Shown here: positions 41,208 through 50,559 of the stretch, piece by piece
Layout: every line of letters begins with the position of its first letter
Position numbering within the stretch: the stretch's first letter is position 1
DNA from: JACNKV01 sp964422145
Lineage (GTDB): Bacteria; Fidelibacterota; Marinisomatia; Marinisomatales; JACNKV01
Reading direction: 5' to 3'
Length of the DNA stretch: 64,000 nt
Assembly (NCBI GenBank): GCA_964422145.1
Contig: CAYQZV010000001.1
Coordinates: forward strand, 62,001 to 126,000
Made by a program: the position numbers and the translations under genes
The notes under the pieces: generated by a model
The model's input: the letters and a program-made list of their open reading frames with translations, nothing else
Told to the model about the DNA's origin: nothing
Database searches by the model: none

Positions 41208-42245
41208 TCATAAATATTGCATAATTGTAGTTAAAATATTTTTTATATTATTCGACTCTTCCAAGTTTTTGCGAGATAACAATTTAATTAATTGTAAAAC
41301 ATCGTTGTTCGATTTTGAAATAAAGTATTCACCAATAAAATTATTTTCCAAGGTAAACCCTCTCATTCGGTCAAAAACCGCGAAATAATCTCCATTTGTA
41401 ATCACAACATATCTTGCTCCGTTTTCTAACGCGTATCTATAGGCTTGATGAACTACTTTTGTGTCTTTGTACGATAATTTCCAAGATTTCTTCACTTCTG
41501 TTACTACATATGGCTTTGAATTTACTTGGATTAATATATCAACATGTCCTAGTCGGTATTTAATTTCTTTAACTCTTTCATAACCTATTCCCTCAAAGAA
41601 TTTCTCAACCAATGATTCATGTCCTCTTTCTTGATGGTCTACATCTTGTCTAAGTACAGAGATTTCATTTCGAATATCAGTAATCCAATCTGGAGTTTTT
41701 ATTTGTTGAATGGGATCAGATACGGTTTCTTCATTTGATATATTATCTGTTTCTATATATAAGAAATATGATTTCAATAATTTTTCAAATTCGCCTTCAG
41801 CATTTAAAGGAATCTCATAAAAATTTTGAGCAACAAGTAAGCCATATTTTTTTGCATAAGAAACAAGATTGTTGTTTCTAACTTTTAACTTCATTTTTAG
41901 ATTTTTTAATGCAATTACATTCTGCCATGGGTTTTTAAATTGTCTTGACCATCCAAAATAATCACCTAAAACTCCTTTTTTATCATAAATAATATCTACT
42001 ATTTCTGAACAAAATATATCGTCTTTACATATTATTATTAAGATATCTTCTTTGGATATTTTATTTGAGGCCGCCTTACCTAAATCCCAAAAATTTAATT
42101 CATCATATAAGGTTGCTAGATTAGAAATCTGAGGAATGTCATTTGTTGAAACACTTTTCAAAACTTTACTGAGTGAAATTTTATTCTTTAATGTTTTTTT
42201 TGTATTACTTCCTACAGAAGATGCATAATATTTTACGTAAATCAT
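41208..42245 (-). CDS. Orphan HsdR_N-like PD-(D/E)xK nuclease
   Basis: This 345-residue protein has a C-terminal nuclease-like domain (about 195-320). The core motif is GHVDILI (Asp, about residue 230), then TEVKKSW (Glu-x-Lys, about 247), followed by YRYALENGARYVVITNGDYFAVF, which is the typical type I restriction HsdR N-terminal pattern. An upstream Glu (ERGHESLVEKFF) completes the site. The first 190 residues match no known family and may form a regulatory or recognition part. There is no helicase domain. A methylase-like gene starts 168 bp away, divergently. AT-rich. Confidence 0.75.
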   Translation of the reverse strand: MIYVKYYASSVGSNTKKTLKNKISLSKVLKSVSTNDIPQISNLATLYDELNFWDLGKAASNKISKEDILIIICKDDIFCSEIVDIIYDKKGVLGDYFGWSRQFKNPWQNVIALKNLKMKLKVRNNNLVSYAKKYGLLVAQNFYEIPLNAEGEFEKLLKSYFLYIETDNISNEETVSDPIQQIKTPDWITDIRNEISVLRQDVDHQERGHESLVEKFFEGIGYERVKEIKYRLGHVDILIQVNSKPYVVTEVKKSWKLSYKDTKVVHQAYRYALENGARYVVITNGDYFAVFDRMRGFTLENNFIGEYFISKSNNDVLQLIKLLSRKNLEESNNIKNILTTIMQYL

Positions 42246-42412
42246 TTGATCTCACATTTTATTTATTGTTGTATCGGTAAGCAAACTAGATCGGTTCTCA
42301 CATTTTCCATTTCGAGAATTGTAATTATATAATTAATCTTCATAACAGTGGATTTAAATTAGCAACAGAGCCCCGAAATGGCAAGTTTTAATCCCGTGTA
42401 AAACCCGCTATC

Positions 42413-43264
42413 ATGAAATGCGGTCAGGTCGTAAATTTCACTATGTCCTCGCAGGAAAACAAACCGTTTACACCTTTGTTCACGCATCCGCTGAATGTCT
42501 CAAGCGGGATGACGGTCTCTGATCTGAACCGGTATTTACCGGCCATCCGCGGTGCTGAGGATATCAGCGTTGACAGCGATCAAATGCAAGAGGGGCTCTA
42601 TCACACCGATTGCGTCAAAGGACTGGAACGTCTTCCTGAAAATGCCATCGATCTGATTATTGCCGATCCGCCGGAAACACCGATGAAACACATCGACGAC
42701 CGGAAATATCACATGACGCTTCAGGAATACTACCAATGGAATGAACAGTGGGTGTCTGAAGCAAGGCGTGTTTTAAAACCGACCGGTGCGATCTATCTTA
42801 TCTGCGAATGGCGACTGTCCGGGATGTATCATTCCCTGCTCAGCAGCCACTTTCAGATCCAGTCCCGTATTACCTGGCGGAATGACCTTGCCGGTGATCA
42901 GCCCAAGGTTCGACAGCTTCAGAACGCCGTCGGAGATATTTGGTTCGCCACCAAATCAAATGAGTTTATGATTCGGCAGCAATCCGCCGGAGTATCCGAT
43001 GCAAAAATCATCGATAAACCGCAAACCAATTTCTGGGCGGACATTCTGCACACAAGCCAGGCATCCGAATACGGTGATAAACCCGAGCGATTGATCCGAC
43101 GGATATTGAACATGAGCAGTTATAAACTGAATTGGGTTTTAGATCCGTTCATGCGAAATGCCGGTGTCGGGCTGATCGCAAAAAAGACCGGACGAAGATT
43201 TGTCGGATTTGAAACCGATCAAGATAAATTACTGATGGCCATGAAACGCATGGACAATGCCTGA
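42413..43264 (+). CDS. DNA methylase-like protein with altered catalytic motifs
   Basis: This 283-residue protein has the layout of a beta-class (N4/N6) DNA methyltransferase: the catalytic motif first, then a WNEQWVSEARRVLKPTGAIYL segment, then IWFATKSNEF. The SAM-binding motif is near the C-terminus. In place of the normal DPPY/F it reads DPPE (residues 85-88). The SAM motif, normally DPFxGSGT, reads DPFMRNAG (244-251), so both the base-flipping/catalytic aromatic and the Gly-rich loop are changed. Activity is doubtful. Three candidate starts (42413, 42443, about 42509) exist. It neighbours an orphan restriction-type nuclease, divergently. Confidence 0.72.
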   Translation: MKCGQVVNFTMSSQENKPFTPLFTHPLNVSSGMTVSDLNRYLPAIRGAEDISVDSDQMQEGLYHTDCVKGLERLPENAIDLIIADPPETPMKHIDDRKYHMTLQEYYQWNEQWVSEARRVLKPTGAIYLICEWRLSGMYHSLLSSHFQIQSRITWRNDLAGDQPKVRQLQNAVGDIWFATKSNEFMIRQQSAGVSDAKIIDKPQTNFWADILHTSQASEYGDKPERLIRRILNMSSYKLNWVLDPFMRNAGVGLIAKKTGRRFVGFETDQDKLLMAMKRMDNA

Positions 43265-43284
43265 AAACAATACTGAGAGAACAC

Positions 43285-43728
43285 ATGGGATTATTTGAAC
43301 AAATTCAACAAGATATGTATGCGGCGATGAAACGCAGGGAATCCGTTGCAGCGGCAACCCTTCGCGGTGTGCTGGCAACACTGAAAGATAAAAAAATAAA
43401 CAAACGCGACGATCTGACGGAAGCTGAGATCATCAAAACGCTTCAATCCCTTGCAAAACAGCGGAAAGAATCCATCGACCTCTACCAAAAAGGCGGACGG
43501 ACGGATTTAGCTGAAACGGAGCAAAAAGAATTGGATGTCATTGAGGGGTATCTCCCCAAGATGATGTCGGAAGATGACGTCAAAGCCCTGGTTCAGGCGG
43601 CAATTGAAGAGGCGGGCGCATCCTCGATGGCGGATATTGGAAAAGTGATGCCGATCGTCATGAAAAAAGGCGCAGGAACCCTCGACGGAAAACTGGCGCA
43701 GCGCATCGTCCGGGAACTGCTTCAATGA
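43285..43728 (+). CDS. GatB/YqeY domain protein
   Basis: This 147-residue, fully helical protein is related to the tail domain of glutamyl-tRNA amidotransferase GatB. Family hallmarks are RGVLATLKDKKINKRDDLTE near residue 26 and EGYLPKMMSEDDVKAL near 89, closing with MKKGAGTLDGKLAQRIVRELL. Its precise role is unknown; in many genomes it sits next to dnaG, as here (two genes upstream, with rpsU replaced by cvpA). Confidence 0.92.
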   Translation: MGLFEQIQQDMYAAMKRRESVAAATLRGVLATLKDKKINKRDDLTEAEIIKTLQSLAKQRKESIDLYQKGGRTDLAETEQKELDVIEGYLPKMMSEDDVKALVQAAIEEAGASSMADIGKVMPIVMKKGAGTLDGKLAQRIVRELLQ

Positions 43729-44276
43729 CATTTGTCTCCGTGTTAGACGGGCTGGCATTGCTGTTCATTCTGACCTTTGCCGTCATCGGGTTTTATCATG
43801 GATTTGTCGATGAATTCGGTAAACTGCTCGGGCTGATCGTGTCAACAGTCGCTGCACTGAATACCTACGTTCCGGTAACCGTTTGGGTTTCAAATCTAGT
43901 CACCATGGATGCCTGGGTTTTGCTGTTTTGCAGTTTCATTGCGGTATTTTCAATCGTGTTGTTCGGGATGCGGCTTTTAACCAAGATTTTTCAATATCTG
44001 CTGGTCAGGCAAAAAAATAAGTGGGCAAACCGAAGTTTAGGATTTCTGTTCGGCGGTGTAAAAGGAGCGGTTATTCTGTCTGTTTTCATTTGGATGGTGG
44101 ACTTATCTCCCATGGATCGCTGGTCTGAGATTTTACATTCTGAATCCAAGTTAACCCAAAAACTGACGTCCGTTCGATCTCGCTTCATCACAACATTCCA
44201 TTGGGATGATCCGGTGAAAGAAGGGAAAGAGTTCATCCGTAATATGCTGAACGAAAGTACACCGGCACATGAGTAA
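43725..44276 (+). CDS. CvpA family membrane protein
   Basis: This 183-residue protein has four predicted membrane helices (about residues 8-30, 33-50, 62-82 and 105-125) and the family's GFYHGFVDEFGKLLGLIVS motif. E. coli CvpA is linked to colicin V secretion and envelope homeostasis. It overlaps yqeY by 4 nt and dnaG by 8 nt, so the three are coupled. Confidence 0.85.
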   Translation: MTFVSVLDGLALLFILTFAVIGFYHGFVDEFGKLLGLIVSTVAALNTYVPVTVWVSNLVTMDAWVLLFCSFIAVFSIVLFGMRLLTKIFQYLLVRQKNKWANRSLGFLFGGVKGAVILSVFIWMVDLSPMDRWSEILHSESKLTQKLTSVRSRFITTFHWDDPVKEGKEFIRNMLNESTPAHE

Positions 44277-46035
44277 AATTCCGCAAGAGACCATCGAGCG
44301 CATCCGCGATACAGCCGATATTTTGGACGTGGTTTCACAATATGTGGACATGAAAAAACGCGGGCAGAATTATTTTGGAATTTGTCCGTTTCATCACGAA
44401 AAAACAGCGTCATTCAGCGTGTCTCCTGCGAAAGGGATTTATCACTGTTTCGGCTGCGGCGTAGGCGGAAGTGCGATCAATTTCCTCATGGAGTATGAAA
44501 AGATCAGTTTTGTCGAAGCGATTCAGCGTCTCGGTGAGCGCTACGGAATTGATGTTGTTTACTCTCAGGATGCTGAGTCCAAAGAATTTTTTACCTACCT
44601 TTACGAACTCCACGAAATGGCGGCGACTCTCTACCAGCATGCGCTGTTTTCAGACAGGTCAAAGAAAATCCTTTCTTATCTTTACGACCGCGGATTAACC
44701 AAAGAAACGCTGAAGGCATTTCGCGTTGGATTGGCACCGGATTCATGGGACACGCTGTTAAAAGCCGCTCATAAAAAACAAATTCCGAAAGACGCTTTGG
44801 ATAAATCCGGGCTGTTTACGTCTTCATCCAAAGGAACGTTTGACCGCTTCAGAAACCGGATTCAGTTCCCGATTTTCAATGCATCGGGACGTATCATCGC
44901 GTTCGGCGGACGGGCGATTGACCCCGACGATCCGGCGAAATACCTGAACTCGCCCGAAACACCGCTTTATCACAAAAGCGATGTATTCTATGGGCTTCAT
45001 ATGTCCCGAGATGCCATCCGGCAATCCGGGTATGCGATCATCGTTGAAGGATACATGGATTTTCTTCAGCTCTACCAAGCCGGAATTAAAAATGTCATTG
45101 CCGTTTCAGGCACCGCCATGACCGAACGTCATGTGGCGCAAATCCACAAATTCGCGAATCGGGTACTGTTGGCGTACGATGGAGATTCTGCGGGAATCGA
45201 AGCCACGCTCCGCGCCGGATATCTTTTGTTCAAAGGCGGTGTTGAGCCGATGGTGATCACCATCCCTGACCAGATGGATCCCGATGACTGGGTGCATCAA
45301 AAAGGTGCGGACGCATTTCTGCGCGGAATTGATGAAGCATCACCGCTCTTACATTTTCATCTTCGGATCAAAAAAGCGACTGACCTTCGTACCGCTGAAC
45401 GGTCGCAGTTCATCAATCAGATTTTGAAAAACATTGCTGAAATTTCTGACGGTATTATCAGAGATGATTTGATTCGCATCCTGTCTCAACAATTGCAGGT
45501 TAATGAACGGGAGCTGGTTCGGGTAATGCAGCAGGAACGCAGGCGCCTACATTCTTATCGCGGTGCTCCACCTGTTTCAGACTCTCAACCGCCTGCCGAA
45601 ATCACATTTTCAACGAAAGTCCAAAAGGCGCAGGTTGAGTTGATCAAAGTATTAACCAGCGAAGACACTGAGGTGCGTCAAATCGTTCGCGACCACATCC
45701 ATTCGGATGATTTTGAAGATCCACTTCTAAAACAACTGGCTGAAAAACTCATGCCGCTTTATGAGGAGATTCATTTTTCGAGCATCATAGACTCTTTCGA
45801 ACATGAGCATGAGAAAAAAGCCATTGCAAGACTTTTAATGGACCCGATTCAGTTTTCTGATCCGCTTCAAACCGTAAAAGATTGTGTGAGAACAATCAAA
45901 ATTGAACCGCTGAAACAAAAAATTCAGGATATTCGGTTGAAGATCCGTACCGTGGAAACCGAAGGCGGAGATATCACACCGCTGATCATCGACATCGCCG
46001 GACTTCAAGAAGAACTCAAAGCTCTGAACGGGTAG
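44269..46035 (+). CDS. dnaG: DNA primase
   Basis: This 588-residue primase makes RNA primers at the fork. The zinc-binding domain has CPFHH (about 39) and CFGCG (about 62), a CHC2 finger. The RNA polymerase core carries the TOPRIM motif IIVEGYMDFL (about 258) and LLAYDGDSAG (about 303), with the Mg2+ binding DPDDW near 345. The last 150 residues are the helicase-interacting domain and are less conserved. The start overlaps cvpA. It is complete and of normal length. Confidence 0.95.
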   Translation: MSKIPQETIERIRDTADILDVVSQYVDMKKRGQNYFGICPFHHEKTASFSVSPAKGIYHCFGCGVGGSAINFLMEYEKISFVEAIQRLGERYGIDVVYSQDAESKEFFTYLYELHEMAATLYQHALFSDRSKKILSYLYDRGLTKETLKAFRVGLAPDSWDTLLKAAHKKQIPKDALDKSGLFTSSSKGTFDRFRNRIQFPIFNASGRIIAFGGRAIDPDDPAKYLNSPETPLYHKSDVFYGLHMSRDAIRQSGYAIIVEGYMDFLQLYQAGIKNVIAVSGTAMTERHVAQIHKFANRVLLAYDGDSAGIEATLRAGYLLFKGGVEPMVITIPDQMDPDDWVHQKGADAFLRGIDEASPLLHFHLRIKKATDLRTAERSQFINQILKNIAEISDGIIRDDLIRILSQQLQVNERELVRVMQQERRRLHSYRGAPPVSDSQPPAEITFSTKVQKAQVELIKVLTSEDTEVRQIVRDHIHSDDFEDPLLKQLAEKLMPLYEEIHFSSIIDSFEHEHEKKAIARLLMDPIQFSDPLQTVKDCVRTIKIEPLKQKIQDIRLKIRTVETEGGDITPLIIDIAGLQEELKALNG

Positions 46036-46062
46036 TCAACACAAAAGGTTTTACAAAACCGC

Positions 46063-46545
46063 GTGATGAATCATCCCACTGCAAACAAACACAAAATCTT
46101 ATTTCTAACTCTTTCCCGATGGCGGCTTCTTTTTATTATCTGTGCTGTATCGTTAGCAACTGCAATAGCTTCACCCGGAAAAACCGGGGTTATCATTCAT
46201 TGCGATACGCCGAACATTCCTCTTTATGTTGACGGAATCATGGTCGGTAAATCACCGATCGAAACTGTCGTGGAACTTCTTCCGGGCTGGCATCGGATCA
46301 GTGTTTTCCCCGATCCTGAAACTCCGCTGGAAGAAGACGTTCCAACCACACGGACGATGCGCGATATTTACCGCATGGGAAGGCAGGATGTCCTTGTGGA
46401 AGAAGGAGAGGTGGTTCGCGTCACGGTCGGATATCGCTCCATCGAGAAGGAAGTCGACGTATATCGGCAGCATTTATCCGCCGGAAATTGGGTTGGGTTT
46501 TCGATGGTGGTCGCTGTGATCTTACTCCTGCTTTGGGTGGCTTGA
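46063..46545 (+). CDS. PEGA domain membrane protein
   Basis: This 160-residue protein has an N-terminal signal or anchor helix (FIICAVSLATAIA) and a PEGA domain at about 42-95 (VIIHCDTPNIPLYVDGIMVG, then LLPGWHRISVFPD). The C-terminal helix (GFSMVVAVILLLLWVA) anchors it. PEGA domains are periplasmic or extracellular beta domains of surface-associated proteins. It precedes the unknown exported 487-residue protein by 4 nt, so the two likely act together. Confidence 0.82.
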   Translation: MMNHPTANKHKILFLTLSRWRLLFIICAVSLATAIASPGKTGVIIHCDTPNIPLYVDGIMVGKSPIETVVELLPGWHRISVFPDPETPLEEDVPTTRTMRDIYRMGRQDVLVEEGEVVRVTVGYRSIEKEVDVYRQHLSAGNWVGFSMVVAVILLLLWVA

Positions 46546-46549
46546 CATT

Positions 46550-48013
46550 GTGAGTGTGTCCAAACAAACTTTTGGGTTAACCGCCTTACTTCTCGGGTGT
46601 GTGTTTCCGATCCTTGCAAGCAACACCGTAAACGATACAACATCGCTGTCTTTACAAAGACCGGAATATCATGAACTTCTTCTCTGTTTTGAAAACTGGG
46701 ATTCCGATCTGCGGATGCTGTTTAACGGATTGACACCCGGCGAAGCAAAACAAAAACCGCATTATCGAGCCTCGTTTAACCGACGCGGATTGGTTAAAAC
46801 CGTTACCTTCGTCGACTTTCGAGGAAAGGATCAATGGACGTATCACGTCCGTTGGGATAAAGAAGGATATCGATCATCGTATTCCATCGAGTTTCATTTA
46901 CGACAGCCGTTGACGGAACTTCATCCATATTTCTTTGTTCCGGATGTCAGTGAGGTACGTCCGGGATGGCGAGCGGAGTGTTCGTTTTTTCCTGACGGTA
47001 AAATCAAGTCCATGAAAGTGACAGACGGAAACGGTTATGTGTTTTATACGTATCGGTTTGACATCCGCTCTCAACCAAGCGGAGGAATGACGGTTCATTC
47101 CCGTTACTACCGAAAAGACTCGACTTTAGTGGGGTCGCACCAATTGCATTATGATTCCGACGGTTTGTTGAAAACAGTTCGTTATTTTGATCAGAATCAA
47201 GAGGATATCCGCACGCTTCGATATCTTTACAAAGATGATTTAAGTGAAGTGGTTCTGTCAGTGTATTTACCGGATAAAATTCTGCAGGAACGGCGAATCA
47301 TATCTTTTTCAGAGGATTTGCGTGAAGTTCTTGCTGTGGATGAAGAGCAAACCGGATTGTCAGACGTGGTTCGATTTATGGAATCAACATCCCAGGAAGA
47401 TATTGAAAAACTTGCAGGGCTTATCGAACAAAAATATCGAGTAAATGTCGATCATGTGGATACGACATATTCTCCGATCACGCGAATTTCAATTACCGAC
47501 ACAGTCGTTATAAAGCAAACCGATACCCTTGAAGTAATCAAAAAGAAACGGTATTTGGATTACCGATTGGGTTTCGGAACATCCTATCTTTCAGGGAAAT
47601 CATTCGGAAATCAAACTATCTTACATGGGCAAGTTGAGCTGGGCCTATCCCGTCCATACGCATTCTTTTTTATCAAGCATATCAATCCAATCTTGACGCT
47701 CTCGGTTTTACGCTTTGATCAAGAACTGCATCCATTGATTTCAGGCGGGTTTTATCAACAGGTTTCCATTCCGTTGGCTTTACCGTTCACTTCACTCCGT
47801 ACATCCATTCCCGTTCAGCTATTTGAGCAAGCCGGTGCAACTCCGAACGAATGGTGTTTTTCCGCAGGGATGGCCTTTCCGTTTACACTAAAACTTCCGA
47901 TGAAAGTCGGTTTCCGCGGAATGATTTTAATCCAAAATGACCTCAATCAAGAAACGGGGTTTTTAGATATTACTTACTCGGTTGGACTTCATCCTCTGTT
48001 TAGAAAAAAATAA
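46550..48013 (+). CDS. Exported protein of unknown function, 487 residues
   Basis: The gene starts at GTG 46550, 4 nt after the PEGA gene. A signal peptide of about 24 residues is followed by a long chain rich in Tyr and charged residues. The N-terminal half (about 60-230) contains repeated YxxDGxL-like patterns (FRGKDQWTYHVRWDKEGYR, LHYDSDGLLKTVRYFDQN) reminiscent of repeat-rich surface proteins. The C-terminal half may form a barrel (strand pairs near 340-480, ending GLHPLFRKK). I do not recognise the family. Outer-membrane location is likely. Confidence 0.68.
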   Translation: MSVSKQTFGLTALLLGCVFPILASNTVNDTTSLSLQRPEYHELLLCFENWDSDLRMLFNGLTPGEAKQKPHYRASFNRRGLVKTVTFVDFRGKDQWTYHVRWDKEGYRSSYSIEFHLRQPLTELHPYFFVPDVSEVRPGWRAECSFFPDGKIKSMKVTDGNGYVFYTYRFDIRSQPSGGMTVHSRYYRKDSTLVGSHQLHYDSDGLLKTVRYFDQNQEDIRTLRYLYKDDLSEVVLSVYLPDKILQERRIISFSEDLREVLAVDEEQTGLSDVVRFMESTSQEDIEKLAGLIEQKYRVNVDHVDTTYSPITRISITDTVVIKQTDTLEVIKKKRYLDYRLGFGTSYLSGKSFGNQTILHGQVELGLSRPYAFFFIKHINPILTLSVLRFDQELHPLISGGFYQQVSIPLALPFTSLRTSIPVQLFEQAGATPNEWCFSAGMAFPFTLKLPMKVGFRGMILIQNDLNQETGFLDITYSVGLHPLFRKK

Positions 48014-48090
48014 TGTGGTGAATACTTATTTTATGATAGTTTTCACCGAACGGTCATCAAAAGATAACGCCTAAAGCACGTCATTAAACA

Positions 48091-49536
48091 ATGAATTCAT
48101 CTCCGGTTTACCACCTCGTCCTTGATCAAGGCACTTCTTCCACGAAAGTCTTTTTATTTGATTCAAACGATCATGTCGTTTTTATGGAAAGATGTCGTCA
48201 TTCGCTTCAGCATCCGAAACCGAAACATGTTGAAAACAATCCGCTTGATATATTACACGCCTGTTACTCGCTGATCATGAATGCCTTGACTTTTGCCAAA
48301 CAATCGCATGGCCGGGTTTCTTCCATCGGATTGGCTGTTCAGCGCTCGACATTCCTTTTTTGGGATAAAGAAACGAAAGAACCGCTGACGCCGGCTATCA
48401 GCTGGCAGGATACACGAGCGTGGAGAGAAGCTGAAGAATTCAATGATCATCGTGAAAAGATCTGGGGAATCACCGGTACACCGCTCAGTCCGCATTTCGG
48501 GGGACCTAAATTTCTGCACTGTGTTCGAAACGATCCGCATCTATTGGCATCCGTTCAAAAAGGCGATATATGGTTCGGTCCGCTCAGTTCATTTTTGACC
48601 CATGCGTTAACCGGTGTCTGTTCCGTTGATGAATCCATCGCCTGCCGATCACTTCTTCTTGATATTTATTCTGCATCATGGAGCCCGTTTCTTCTTGATC
48701 TGTTTCAAGTCCCTGAAACCTGTCTCCCCTCGATTGTCCCCACCGTGCATGATTATGGCTTCGTCCAGATTGATAACGATAAAATTCCGTTACTGTGTGT
48801 GATCGGAGATCAGCAGGCAGCTTTGATTGGGCAAGGCGGAGCGAAACCCGAAACATTTGCCATGAATCTTGGTACGTCCGGATCGGTACAGTTCAACACC
48901 GGAGAAAATGTGCAAATAACGTCCGGTCTTCTTTCAAGCATTCTTTTCTCCGATCAAACCGCCCGTTACTTTATGCTGGAAGGAACCATCACCGCCTGTA
49001 ATGCCCTCTTTCATCATCTGGAGGAAAAATTAAACATTCCCCATCAATACATGCGCTGGAATGAACGCTGTTTGACTGCTGAAACCGACGGTGTGATGAT
49101 TCCCGGTTACGCAGGATTAGCCGCGCCGTATTGGATTGACAGTTTTACATCCATAGAAACCGGACTTGAACAAGCAACGGATGATGAACAAATCCGCGCA
49201 GCCATGGAGTCGATCGGGTTTTTAATTCATGATATTTTTCAAACGATGCAAAACGCGATCGCTTCTCTCCCGCCGTTGATCACGGTCAGCGGAGGCGGAG
49301 CCCGCACTGCCCTTTTACAATTCATCGCCGATCTGTTGAACGTCCTGGTCGGGCATACATCCATGAAAGACCGAACGGCTTTGGGAGTGAATCAGCTTTT
49401 AAAATACAAAACCAGCGGTGAAATGCCTGTAACCAATATAGAGTGTGAAGGGATGTTCTCGCCAAAATATTCTGAGCTGCAGCGAAACGAAAAACTGGAT
49501 CGTTGGAGATCAGCGCTTCAACATATTTTGGGTTGA
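48091..49536 (+). CDS. FGGY family carbohydrate kinase
   Basis: This 481-residue kinase is of the FGGY family. The ATPase phosphate loop LDQGTSSTKVFLFD is at residues 10-23. The substrate-side IGLAVQRSTFLFWDKETKEP block and SWQDTRAWRE resemble glycerol kinase. The second domain has MNLGTSGSVQ near 266 and SGGGARTALLQFIADLL near 405. Substrate could be glycerol or another polyol; the motif differs enough from true GlpK that I do not assign it. Confidence 0.82.
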   Translation: MNSSPVYHLVLDQGTSSTKVFLFDSNDHVVFMERCRHSLQHPKPKHVENNPLDILHACYSLIMNALTFAKQSHGRVSSIGLAVQRSTFLFWDKETKEPLTPAISWQDTRAWREAEEFNDHREKIWGITGTPLSPHFGGPKFLHCVRNDPHLLASVQKGDIWFGPLSSFLTHALTGVCSVDESIACRSLLLDIYSASWSPFLLDLFQVPETCLPSIVPTVHDYGFVQIDNDKIPLLCVIGDQQAALIGQGGAKPETFAMNLGTSGSVQFNTGENVQITSGLLSSILFSDQTARYFMLEGTITACNALFHHLEEKLNIPHQYMRWNERCLTAETDGVMIPGYAGLAAPYWIDSFTSIETGLEQATDDEQIRAAMESIGFLIHDIFQTMQNAIASLPPLITVSGGGARTALLQFIADLLNVLVGHTSMKDRTALGVNQLLKYKTSGEMPVTNIECEGMFSPKYSELQRNEKLDRWRSALQHILG

Positions 49537-49629
49537 TCTTGTTTTAGTTTTAAAATAAATACCCTTCGTTTAAATCACAAAGAATACATTAAGTTTCGAT
49601 TCAATATCTGAAACGTAAATCACGAAAGA

Positions 49630-50559
49630 ATGAAATCAAATACAGCCATCCACATTGAAGGATTGAAAAAAGCGTACGACGGAACCCAAGCCCTAGACGG
49701 TGTCTGTTTCACCATGGAACGCGGGCAGTTCTGCGGACTCCTCGGACCGAACGGTGCGGGGAAATCCACGACGATCAACATCTTGACCGGGTTAGTTCGA
49801 AAAGATGCGGGAGAGACAACCGTGTTCGGATATGACACCGTTCGTGATTTCAGAAATACACGATCTTTCATTGGAGTCGCTCCCCAAGAAATTCCCGTGG
49901 ATTGGTTTTTCCCGATTGAAAAACTTCTCATGTTTCAAGCCGGTTACTATGGATTGTCAAAAAATATCGCCAAAGAACGGGTCCATTATTTATTCGATAA
50001 ACTGGGTCTGTATACAAAACGAGAATCCAAATTCAGGGCATTATCCGGCGGAATGAAACGGAGGTTTCAGCTGGCAAAGGCTTTGGTGCATGATCCGGAA
50101 ATCCTTATTCTCGATGAGCCTACAGCCGGTGTGGACGTTACGTTGCGGCATACGCTTTGGGACTATCTGCGCGAACTACATGAAAGCGGAAAAACGATTT
50201 TATTGACAACCCACTATATTGAAGAAGCTGAGCTGCTTTGTGAAAAAGTGTCAATCATTCATCAGGGAAAAATCATTTCTGAAGGTGCTCCAAGTGAATT
50301 GACGAAACAGATCCGAAAATCCGGACTCACCATCGAATTGTGCGGATGGGACGGAAACTTACCCGATGCTTTGTCAAACTATACCTATACCATTGAAGAG
50401 AATAGATTGCATTTCATCGTGGATGAAGCAGATGCCGAATTACCGGATTTGATCACTCTCCTCACAAAAAGCGGGCATTGTATCCAGCGGGTGAATATCA
50501 CCAAACCGACGCTCGAAGATGTGTTTCTACATTTAACCGGAACGGGAATTAACGAATGA
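49630..50559 (+). CDS. ABC transporter ATP-binding protein
   Basis: This 309-residue ATPase has Walker A GPNGAGKST (about 37-45), the Q-loop VAPQE, signature LSGGMKRRFQLAKALVHDPE (about 141) and Walker B LILDEPTAG, followed by the H-loop LLTTHY. The C-terminal 80 residues are the small domain typical of drug- or lipid-type ABC-2 exporters. It overlaps the permease gene by 4 nt. Confidence 0.93.
   Translation: MKSNTAIHIEGLKKAYDGTQALDGVCFTMERGQFCGLLGPNGAGKSTTINILTGLVRKDAGETTVFGYDTVRDFRNTRSFIGVAPQEIPVDWFFPIEKLLMFQAGYYGLSKNIAKERVHYLFDKLGLYTKRESKFRALSGGMKRRFQLAKALVHDPEILILDEPTAGVDVTLRHTLWDYLRELHESGKTILLTTHYIEEAELLCEKVSIIHQGKIISEGAPSELTKQIRKSGLTIELCGWDGNLPDALSNYTYTIEENRLHFIVDEADAELPDLITLLTKSGHCIQRVNITKPTLEDVFLHLTGTGINE

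Noticed and set aside
42250..42306. Direct repeat TCTCACATTTT (42250-42260 and 42296-42306) between nuclease and methylase genes as an operator pair
   Set aside because: Two short copies in AT-rich DNA without symmetry; chance is a sufficient explanation.
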